Of a stretch of DNA of 33,757 nucleotides, positions 16,964 through 23,601 are shown one piece after another. The stretch lies in NCBI GenBank assembly GCA_018402615.1, contig JAGYIH010000008.1, positions 1 to 33,757 on the forward strand, in the 5' to 3' direction. This stretch comes from Aquiluna sp. GTDB taxonomy: Bacteria > Actinomycetota > Actinomycetes > Actinomycetales > Microbacteriaceae. Below the pieces are notes generated by a model that was given only the letters and a program-made list of their open reading frames with translations, made no database searches and was not told where the DNA came from. Made by a program: the position numbers and the translations under genes. The stretch's first letter is position 1. Every line of letters starts with the position of its first letter.

Positions 16964-17974
16964 TTAGTTCACCGCCCTGTAAACGCTGCTAAGAAGTTCA
17001 CCGGGGTCTGAATCCGGAGCATTAGAGGCATCCTGGATTGCAGTTCGAACCGCATTGCGCACTGTTTCCGAAACCTCATCAACCTCTGCCTGGGTCATGG
17101 TGCCGGCATCAACCAACTTGGTTTCAAAGCGCCCAATGGGATCCTTGGTCTTCCACTCTTCAATTTCTTCCTTGGTGCGGTAAAGGTTCTTATCGCTCTT
17201 GGAGTGACCCTTGTGCCGGTAGGTGAGACACTCAATCAAAGTCGGACCCTGCCCGGCTCGAGCTCGATCCACAGCCACCTTGGCAGCCTCATAAACCTCG
17301 TCGACATCATTACCGTCAACCGTTACCCCAGGGATGCCGTAGGCGGCACCGCGCTCAGAGATGTTTTCAATCTTCATGCTCTTCTCGGTGGAGTTACTCA
17401 TGCCGTACTTGTTGTTTTCACAAACAAACACCACCGGTAGCTCCCACACGGCCGCCAGGTTCAGTGCCTCGTGGAAAGCACCCTCATTGGTCGCGCCGTC
17501 TCCAAAGAATGAGACCACCACGTTGTCTAGGCCCCTCATCTTTTGGGCCAGTGCAGCTCCAGCTGCGATTGGGATTCCACCGGCAACAATGCCGTTGGCT
17601 CCAAGGTTTCCAGTTTCAACATCAGCAATGTGCATGCTGCCACCGCGGCCGCGGCAGTAACCGGTCTGTTTTGCAAGCAACTCCGCCATCATCCGGGTCA
17701 GATCCGCACCCTTGGCGATGCAGTGTGAGTGACCTCGGTGAGTACTGGTTATGAAGTCGGTCTTACGCAGTGCAGCGCAGACACCGGTTGCTACCGCTTC
17801 CTGGCCTATGGATAAATGCATGGTGCCATGCATCAGGCCTCTCGCGAACAACCCGTCGACCGCCTCCTCAAAGAATCGAATCGCAAGCAGCGACTCCAGG
17901 GCAGCTCTGGCACTCGCTAAATCCTTCGATAAAGCGCCTTGTTCCGGAGCCAACAGCGGAGTGATGCTTGGCAT
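16964..17974 (-). CDS. 2-oxoacid/acetoin-type dehydrogenase E1 alpha subunit
   Basis: This 336-residue alpha subunit carries the thiamine-diphosphate motif GDGATNEGAFHEALNLAAV, with the closing Asn pair in VCENNKYGMS (about residues 158-188). The phosphorylation-loop-like YRHKGHSKSDKNLYR follows, and the substrate-side stretches THRGHSHCIAKGAD and GRGGSMHIAD are conserved. Family sequences with NNKYGMS and HLSIGQEA are often acetoin-dehydrogenase-like (AcoA), so an alpha-hydroxyketone substrate is possible. ATG 17974 is preferred over an upstream in-frame GTG (17986), because GAGGA sits 5 bases before the ATG. This is the first gene of the long minus-strand operon running to 9929. Confidence 0.92.
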   Translation of the reverse strand: MPSITPLLAPEQGALSKDLASARAALESLLAIRFFEEAVDGLFARGLMHGTMHLSIGQEAVATGVCAALRKTDFITSTHRGHSHCIAKGADLTRMMAELLAKQTGYCRGRGGSMHIADVETGNLGANGIVAGGIPIAAGAALAQKMRGLDNVVVSFFGDGATNEGAFHEALNLAAVWELPVVFVCENNKYGMSNSTEKSMKIENISERGAAYGIPGVTVDGNDVDEVYEAAKVAVDRARAGQGPTLIECLTYRHKGHSKSDKNLYRTKEEIEEWKTKDPIGRFETKLVDAGTMTQAEVDEVSETVRNAVRTAIQDASNAPDSDPGELLSSVYRAVN

Positions 17975-18128
17975 TCGTATCCTCACGTTTGTGCAAGTTA
18001 GGTGGACAATCGTGACTAGTATTCCAAAATTGAAGCCTTTATTGGGGTGCGGCTACTGCACATAAGTGACAATTGGCCAAATTCGCTTGGCCACCATCCA
18101 GTACCTGCTTCCCATCTAGGCTTGTTGG
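17975..18128. promoter_or_regulatory. Divergent control region between the dehydrogenase/PTS operon and the prenyltransferase genes
   Basis: This 154-base gap must hold the main promoter of the minus-strand polyol operon and that of the plus-strand prenyltransferase. TTGGCCAA (18073-18080) is a perfect 8-bp palindrome, and TTGGCCA recurs at 18087-18093, 14 bases later. TTGTGCAA-like symmetry is near 17990. These are candidate sites for the SorC-family regulator. A TTGTCA element (minus strand, 18065-18070) could be a -35 box, but no good -10 was found at the right distance. The prenyltransferase ATG has no clear ribosome site. Confidence 0.4.
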
Positions 18129-18971
18129 ATGCTAAAGCGGCTAATCGAGATCTCCAGACCAGTGCTCTGGGTGAACACGATTGGCACGACCGTTATGGGT
18201 ATGTGGTTGGCCGGCTACCTCTTCACCCCAGCCATCATTCCAATTCTGATATGGGTGACCTTTCCGTTCAACCTCTTGATCTACGGAATCAACGACATTT
18301 TTGACCAGGAAACCGACAACATAAATGCTCGCAAGGGCTCCTATGAGGGTGCACACATTTACCCCCACGAGGTAAAGCCAATCTGGATCGGGGTTTTGGT
18401 AACCAACATCCCGTTCCTGATTTACTTTGCCCTCACGCTGCCCTGGCAGGCAGTTGCCTGGATGGTTGCCTACAGCCTGTTCTTCACCTTTTATTCAGCC
18501 CCTCCATTGCGCTTCAAGGCCAGAAAATACCTGGATGCGTTTTCCAATACCGACTACGCCTTCCCACTGGCTTTTGTCCCGCTGGCTCTTGGTCACGAAC
18601 CGGTTTGGTTGGCAGTGATTGGTCTGATGGCCTGGTCAATTGCCAAGCACGCCTATGACGCCATCCAAGACATTCCGCAGGACAGCGACACCGGGATAAT
18701 CACCACCGCGGTTCACCTGGGGCCAACCAAAACCGCTATCTGGTCAAGTTTTTGGTGGGGAGTATCAACAGTGTTCTTTGCACTGGTCAACATCCCGCTG
18801 GCTATCGCCAATGCGGCACTGGCATTTTTATTGGTCTATGGCATCTTCAAGGACCCAACCCCCAAGAAGGCTCATGATCTTTATAAGTACTCGATCGCCT
18901 TCCCCTATGTTGCCGGAACCGTGGCTGGCGTGCAGTTGGTTGCGGGCATCAGCTTTGGGGTGTATCCCTAA
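18129..18971 (+). CDS. UbiA-family prenyltransferase, lycopene elongase-like
   Basis: This 280-residue integral membrane prenyltransferase has about eight hydrophobic helices. The first Asp-rich motif is NDIFDQETDNINARKGSYEG (about residues 55-74) and the second is DAIQDIPQDSDTG (about 176-188). Both would bind Mg2+-diphosphate of the prenyl donor. The gene directly downstream is a CrtI-type desaturase whose ATG follows the stop without any gap. The pair therefore probably modifies a carotenoid, such as lycopene elongation towards C45/C50 pigments as done by CrtEb/LyeJ. Other UbiA substrates (quinones, lipids) cannot be excluded. ATG 18129 is the first plausible start and may be leaderless, as no strong Shine-Dalgarno site precedes it. 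Confidence 0.82.
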   Translation: MLKRLIEISRPVLWVNTIGTTVMGMWLAGYLFTPAIIPILIWVTFPFNLLIYGINDIFDQETDNINARKGSYEGAHIYPHEVKPIWIGVLVTNIPFLIYFALTLPWQAVAWMVAYSLFFTFYSAPPLRFKARKYLDAFSNTDYAFPLAFVPLALGHEPVWLAVIGLMAWSIAKHAYDAIQDIPQDSDTGIITTAVHLGPTKTAIWSSFWWGVSTVFFALVNIPLAIANAALAFLLVYGIFKDPTPKKAHDLYKYSIAFPYVAGTVAGVQLVAGISFGVYP

Positions 18972-20372
18972 ATGAAGATCGTTGTTTTAGGAGCTGGACT
19001 ATCGGGGCTCGCGAGCGCCGCGCTGTTAGCCCGTGCCGGTCACGAAGTGACGGTGCTGGAAGCCAACTCCTGGGTTGGCGGTAAGTCCAGAAGAATCTTG
19101 GTTGCTGGCCAAAGAATGGACACCGGTCCAGCACTGGTCACTTTTCCAGGGGTTTTAGAACAGCTCTTTGACAGCTACGACTCCTATGGCGACAAGGTCG
19201 CCAGAGACATTGCAAAGCTCGAGCTGGTGAAGCTCAAAGAGCTGGGCCGCTATTTCTTTAGGGATGATGTCAGTGACCTTCCGGTCAAAAAAGACCACCC
19301 CTGGTTTGAGGCCTGGGAGCGCTTTGCCAATGAGCATGCCCCCCTCACCCCAGAGGTGACAAAACTGCTTACCAAGCAGCCCACCGACCTCACCACACTC
19401 CCAGCCCTTGGCAAGATCACCTCTAGATATGGCCTGCGGCTAACCACCGATGCATATGTAAAGGGGTTGAAGTGGATGCCGCAGGGCCTCAAGGAGGTAA
19501 TAGCAATCCACACCCTAAACGCCGGGGTATCGCCCAAGGACACCCTCGCGCTCTACGCCTCCATGACGGCCATCATGGCCGTTGACGGCATATCGGTTCC
19601 GGTTGGTGGCGTGAACGAGATTGCGCTGGCACTGGAAAGACTTGCGCTTCACGCCGGTGCCGAGATCAGGCTCAACGAGAAGGCACTGCGAGTTCGAAAA
19701 AAAGAGGTCTTCACAGAGCAGGGCGATTACCAGGCCGATGCCATTGTTAGCTCTTTGGACCCTCAGGTTCTAAAGCACCTGATGACCGGTAAGCCCAAGA
19801 AGCTTGCCAAAAAACGCTCCTGTTCCGGGGTTGCCATCTACGGAGTGCTCAAGCAAGAGTTACCGAAGGGAACCGTCACCCACTCGGTGATCATGCCCGA
19901 CGACCCAGGTCAGCTTTACCAGGCACTGGCCGATGGTGTTGTGCCAAAGCAGACCATGATGTTTTTGAACTACTACAAAGCTCAAGAGATCTACCCAAAC
20001 CAAAAGCCCACCGTTGCAGTTTTACTAACCGCTCCAGCCGATGGCCACGGCTACACGCTGGAATCGGAGTGGGTTCAGAATGAGGTTGCCAGAGCATCAA
20101 AGGCGATTGGATTGGATGTTCCAATCACCGAACTGTTTGAGGACCACGCGATTTTGGATCCCGGCTACTTTGCCGGTTGGGGTGCTCCCGGGGGAGCGCT
20201 CTACGGAGCAACCAAACCCCTTTGGCGATCAGGTCCCTTCCACAACCCGCAGTATCACAACCCGTTCCGCCCCTGGCTCTACCGGGTCGGAGCATCCGTT
20301 CACCCCGGTGGCGGAATACCGGCAGTCTTGGGCTCAGCTCAGATTGTTTGCAAGATGGTCGGACCGAGATAA
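18972..20372 (+). CDS. CrtI/CrtD-type FAD-dependent carotenoid desaturase
   Basis: This 466-residue FAD-dependent oxidoreductase belongs to the phytoene-desaturase family. The N-terminal dinucleotide motif is IVVLGAGLSGLASAALLARA with VTVLEANSWVGGKS. The substrate-side MDTGPALVTFPG matches the family's MDxGPxxxT block, and the C-terminal motif VHPGGGIPAVLGSAQIV is diagnostic. It lacks a transmembrane anchor and probably associates with the membrane face. Coupling to the prenyltransferase (no gap between stop and ATG) suggests a tailoring desaturase, comparable to CrtD acting after lycopene elongation, rather than the main phytoene desaturase. The crtB/crtE genes expected for the main route are not in this window. 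The exact substrate is not determinable. Confidence 0.85.
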   Translation: MKIVVLGAGLSGLASAALLARAGHEVTVLEANSWVGGKSRRILVAGQRMDTGPALVTFPGVLEQLFDSYDSYGDKVARDIAKLELVKLKELGRYFFRDDVSDLPVKKDHPWFEAWERFANEHAPLTPEVTKLLTKQPTDLTTLPALGKITSRYGLRLTTDAYVKGLKWMPQGLKEVIAIHTLNAGVSPKDTLALYASMTAIMAVDGISVPVGGVNEIALALERLALHAGAEIRLNEKALRVRKKEVFTEQGDYQADAIVSSLDPQVLKHLMTGKPKKLAKKRSCSGVAIYGVLKQELPKGTVTHSVIMPDDPGQLYQALADGVVPKQTMMFLNYYKAQEIYPNQKPTVAVLLTAPADGHGYTLESEWVQNEVARASKAIGLDVPITELFEDHAILDPGYFAGWGAPGGALYGATKPLWRSGPFHNPQYHNPFRPWLYRVGASVHPGGGIPAVLGSAQIVCKMVGPR

Positions 20373-20921
20373 CTACTCTTCAAGAGATGCAAGCTGGGTC
20401 AACACCAAATCCGTGACCATCGCATCTGGCTCATAGCTGAAGGTTCCAGTCCAGTTGCCCGCGTTCTCAAAGCCTGCAATGACCAGGCCATTTTCGATGA
20501 TCACCGTGAAGTCACCGTAATTTGGATTGCTGAGTGAAACCCCGGTTTCGGTTTCAATAATGATGGTTGCCGGATCCTTGAGTGCAAGGTGTGCGCTGGC
20601 AACGGTGAAAAACTCCTCCTGCTCGATGATGATGACATCGTCAAGCTCAAGGTTGTAAAGACCGGCATAGAACTTCTCCTGGGGTGCATAGCTCAGGATG
20701 TAGCGATCACCGCCTGAGGTGACCTCCTCGCGCATCCCTACCTCATAGAGCAATCGGTAGCTCTCCGCAATTGCCGCTTCGTAACCGACTTCTGCTTCAA
20801 CGCTTTCAGAGGCTGTTGGTGTTGCCGTCTCCTGGGGTTCGGCTTGCGTGCTTTGGATAGGTGCACAACCACTTGCCATGAGTGCAAGGAGTAGAAGCGG
20901 CAGTGCAATTAGGGATCTCAT
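20373..20921 (-). CDS. Putative lipoprotein of unknown function
   Basis: This 182-residue secreted protein has a signal peptide ending in a lipobox (LLALMASGC, Cys19), so it should be anchored to the outer face of the membrane. A short Thr/Ser/Glu-rich linker (about 25-45) is followed by a compact beta-rich domain with YRLLYEVGMREEV, YNLELDDVIIIEQEEFF and VIIENGLVIAGFENAGNW. No family was recognised. The stop abuts the desaturase stop on the opposite strand. The ATG lies in CATATG at the edge of the control region shared with the two-component system, so it could be a target or sensor partner of that system. That link is only positional. Confidence 0.75.
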   Translation of the reverse strand: MRSLIALPLLLLALMASGCAPIQSTQAEPQETATPTASESVEAEVGYEAAIAESYRLLYEVGMREEVTSGGDRYILSYAPQEKFYAGLYNLELDDVIIIEQEEFFTVASAHLALKDPATIIIETETGVSLSNPNYGDFTVIIENGLVIAGFENAGNWTGTFSYEPDAMVTDLVLTQLASLEE

Positions 20922-21089
20922 ATGCCCAAGCCTATTTTGAAACCGCTCACAAGATTTAGACCCCGAACGATGGGCTTGGGGGCCGAGTCCAAACTTACGG
21001 ACAACCGAACTCTTGAAAGATTCAAAACGGCTTCCCCTAGAGGAATATCAATCCTGTTACCACCTTGGGCTCTCTGGCATTCTATTGCG
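20922..21089. promoter_or_regulatory. Divergent promoter region: lipoprotein / response regulator
   Basis: This 168-base region separates the two start codons. The plus-strand frame is open throughout, but it is unlikely to be translated, because it would begin at the very edge of the divergent lipoprotein gene and adds no receiver-domain residues. TTGAA-AGA-TTCAA (21013-21025) is a perfect 5-bp inverted repeat and a possible operator. TTCAAA (21021) with AATATC 17 bases later is a weak promoter candidate for the response regulator. Confidence 0.35.
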
Positions 21090-21728
21090 ATGGAATTTAG
21101 CCTCAAGGTTATGGTCGTAGACGACGAGCCCCTGGTCCGGGGACTACTGTCCGAAGTTCTTGCAAGCCTGGGTTATGAGGTTCAGTCTGCCTCGAGTGCG
21201 GCTCAGGCTCGAGCACTAGCAAAGAGCTTTGACCCGGACGTTGCGATTTTGGATATCGATCTTGGATCTGGACCAAATGGCTTTGATCTAGAGCTGGCCC
21301 TGCGCCACAGCAACCCCCAATTGGCAATCGTGTTTTTGTCCAACATCCCGTCCTCGAAGATGGTCGGGGTCTCCCCTAAGTCGGTTCCCAAGAAAGCTGC
21401 CTATTTAATCAAGAGCAACATGGGGGATTCCGCAGCACTATCCGAGGCAATCAACCGCGCATCTCGCGGTGATGGCGGATCGCTGCGTGATGACCTTCAG
21501 GCAAGACACGAGCTAAGCAATCTTTCGCGCTCCCAGTTTGAGGTCGTAGAGCTGGTTGCCCGCGGCATGACCAACGAAGAGATTGCGGAGATCCGTGGCA
21601 CGAGCGTTCGTGCGGTGCGGATGATTGTTGCTCGTGCCTATAAGGCCATGGGGATTGATAGCCCCAGGGGGGCAGGTCGAGTCAAGGCCGCGCTGAATTT
21701 CCTTAAGGTCGCAGGGATACCCAAGTAA
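21090..21728 (+). CDS. NarL/LuxR-type response regulator
   Basis: This 212-residue two-component regulator has an N-terminal receiver with the acidic pair Asp11-Asp12 (VMVVDDEP), phosphoacceptor Asp55 (VAILDIDLG), a Ser-type switch residue (FLSNIP) and Lys in AAYLIKSN. The C-terminal LuxR-type helix-turn-helix reads LSRSQFEVVELVARGMTNEE, with recognition-helix residues following (TSVRAVRMIVARAYKAMG). ATG 21090 is chosen because it starts right at the first receiver strand. No Shine-Dalgarno site is visible, so the message may be leaderless. The stop overlaps the kinase ATG by one base (TAATG), so the two form an operon. Confidence 0.92.
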   Translation: MEFSLKVMVVDDEPLVRGLLSEVLASLGYEVQSASSAAQARALAKSFDPDVAILDIDLGSGPNGFDLELALRHSNPQLAIVFLSNIPSSKMVGVSPKSVPKKAAYLIKSNMGDSAALSEAINRASRGDGGSLRDDLQARHELSNLSRSQFEVVELVARGMTNEEIAEIRGTSVRAVRMIVARAYKAMGIDSPRGAGRVKAALNFLKVAGIPK

Positions 21729-23491
21729 TGAGGCGCGCTCGCAAGGGCAAGCTGTCGCGATGGTCCGCGAACCTTTGGCGCGATGTGAGCAGGGTGGAGC
21801 CATTTAATAAAGGTGTTCTTTGGGTCATTATTTTGCTGCCTCTAATGGCGGTGTTTTTATATGACGGCTCTCAGTTTGGCTTAGCCTCGCCAAGATTTTG
21901 GCTGGCAACTGCCGTCTCCTTCGGACTTTTCATCACGACATACGTGTTTTTGATGTTGCCCTTTGCCTTTCTTCCCGCGCTTTCTCGCTCGGGGGTTGGG
22001 AAGCTGATTGTCTATCTGATCGCGGTGACCAGCAAAACCGCGATCTTCTGCTTCGTGTTCTTTGAAAACCCTGCGGATGCCATGCTGCTCCTGTTTGAGC
22101 GCGGGCCGGGAGACCTCACGGTTGGTGCAATCATCTGGATTGCGATTGCAGTTGTTTCAACTTCCAACAGTGACTACCACCAGTCTCTCGCGGAGCTGAA
22201 CCGGGTAACCGAAGAGCTCGGGTTACAGAGGGATAAGCGCATCAACGCTGCCGACTTCGCAGAGAAAAGACTCAAGCAACTCGCGATCAAATCGTTGCAG
22301 GGTGAACTCGAGAAAATCAGTCACGAGCTTAGGTCAATCGGACACGAGCGCGACATTTGGCGGCTCAGCGTGGAGATAAAGCAACTCGTCGAGAACAAGG
22401 TCAGGCCACTTAGCCGGAGCCTAAGAAGTCGCATCAACCTAATGTCTGACCTCTATCAAGAGGCAAGCGATGCGCTGCGAAAATCGACCTTCATAACCCT
22501 TCAGGTGTCACCAAAATTGGACACCAGATTTTTGCTCAGCTATTTTGTGGCATCGGTAAACATTTTCGTGACGGTGGGACAGCTGACCAACTGGTACATC
22601 GCGCTCACGGTTCAAGCTGTTTCGCTGAGCTACCCGCTAATCGGGATACTGCTTTCAAGCCTCTGGTCTGGTAAAGCTCGGATCGGACTTTCAGGATCGA
22701 TTGCCTGGTTCACCTTCGCTTCAATACTTGCCTACCTGCCAACGCTCTGGATCCTGAACTTCTGGTCCCAGCAGCAGCCGACCCTTTTCCGAATTCAGTT
22801 CACCGCCTACATGGTCTTGGTGATGTTGCTCTTGGCCTTCTCCATCTGGTCCAGCCACCAAAGAGTGCGTGACGAACAATTGAGTTCTATCGAAGACTTC
22901 AACACAGAAATCCAGCGCGAACTGGCCCTCATGGATCAGGCGGTTTGGGTGGCACAGCGCAAGTGGTCCTACCTGGTCCACGGCACCGTTCAGGGTGCCC
23001 TCACAGTTGCCAGCTCTCGTATGGTGTTCGCAGATAAACCCGATAAAAAACTAATCAATCAGGTTATTCGTGATGTGGAGAAAGCCAAGCGGGCACTTCA
23101 AGAGTCAGTCGAGTTCCGAATGACCACCGATCTTTTAGCGAAGGAAATCTCAAGCTCCTGGGAGGGTCTGTGTGAGGTGAGCTTTGAGATTCCGGAGCCT
23201 GCTATCGAGCAGCTGGACAAAAACGAAGCTGGCCGCACCTGCCTCATGGAGGTGTCAAAAGAGTTGGTGAGCAATGCCTACCGTCACGGTAAGGCAAGCA
23301 GGGTTTGGATCTCTGCGTATCTGGACTCCCAGGGAGACATCAAGCTGATAATGACCAATGACGGTCAGCCAATTCCTGCAGACTCAGAACCCGGCCTGGG
23401 TTTTGCAATGTTTGACGAGCTCACCTCGGACTGGGAAATCGACCGAACTGAACAATCTCGTTTCATCGCGACCATCCCGCTGAGCAGCTAG
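21728..23491 (+). CDS. Membrane sensor histidine kinase, NarL-partner type with atypical H-box
   Basis: This 587-residue kinase has four hydrophobic helices at about 25-135, a charged helical linker (about 150-235), a second set of helices at about 270-385, and a cytoplasmic catalytic part. The likely phospho-acceptor is His418 in WSYLVHGTVQGAL. HisKA_3 kinases normally have His followed by an acidic residue, and here it is Gly. The ATPase N-box is KELVSNAYRHGKASRVW and the G-box is NDGQPIPADSEPGLGFAMFD. The end, FIATIPLSS, is typical. It would phosphorylate the regulator encoded just upstream. No extracellular sensor domain is visible, so signals may be sensed in or at the membrane. Confidence 0.88.
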   Translation: MRRARKGKLSRWSANLWRDVSRVEPFNKGVLWVIILLPLMAVFLYDGSQFGLASPRFWLATAVSFGLFITTYVFLMLPFAFLPALSRSGVGKLIVYLIAVTSKTAIFCFVFFENPADAMLLLFERGPGDLTVGAIIWIAIAVVSTSNSDYHQSLAELNRVTEELGLQRDKRINAADFAEKRLKQLAIKSLQGELEKISHELRSIGHERDIWRLSVEIKQLVENKVRPLSRSLRSRINLMSDLYQEASDALRKSTFITLQVSPKLDTRFLLSYFVASVNIFVTVGQLTNWYIALTVQAVSLSYPLIGILLSSLWSGKARIGLSGSIAWFTFASILAYLPTLWILNFWSQQQPTLFRIQFTAYMVLVMLLLAFSIWSSHQRVRDEQLSSIEDFNTEIQRELALMDQAVWVAQRKWSYLVHGTVQGALTVASSRMVFADKPDKKLINQVIRDVEKAKRALQESVEFRMTTDLLAKEISSSWEGLCEVSFEIPEPAIEQLDKNEAGRTCLMEVSKELVSNAYRHGKASRVWISAYLDSQGDIKLIMTNDGQPIPADSEPGLGFAMFDELTSDWEIDRTEQSRFIATIPLSS

Positions 23492-23510
23492 GTCAGAGTC
23501 CTTATAGCTT

Positions 23511-23549
23511 CAGTCTCTAAAGACTGTAAGCGCTGCCAGTTTCAGCGCT
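23511..23549. terminator. Two adjacent perfect hairpins between kinase and sucrose phosphorylase-like gene
   Basis: CAGTCT-CTAA-AGACTG (23511-23526) is followed by AGCGCTG (23529-23535) and CAGCGCT (23543-23549) around a 7-base loop. They may end the kinase transcript, though the T-run after them is weak (ATTGTTAG). Each AGCGCT is itself palindromic and they sit 14 bases apart, so the second element could instead be a pair of LacI-type operator cores controlling the next gene. Confidence 0.45.
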
Positions 23550-23601
23550 ATTGTTAGCTGTTGGGTCACTAGCCACCCAAAAATTCAGCGTGGAGGTAGT
23601 T

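Noticed and set aside
20922..21089. N-terminal extension of the response regulator from ATG 20922
   Set aside because: No ribosome site or room for a promoter, no recognisable domain, and the receiver starts exactly at ATG 21090.
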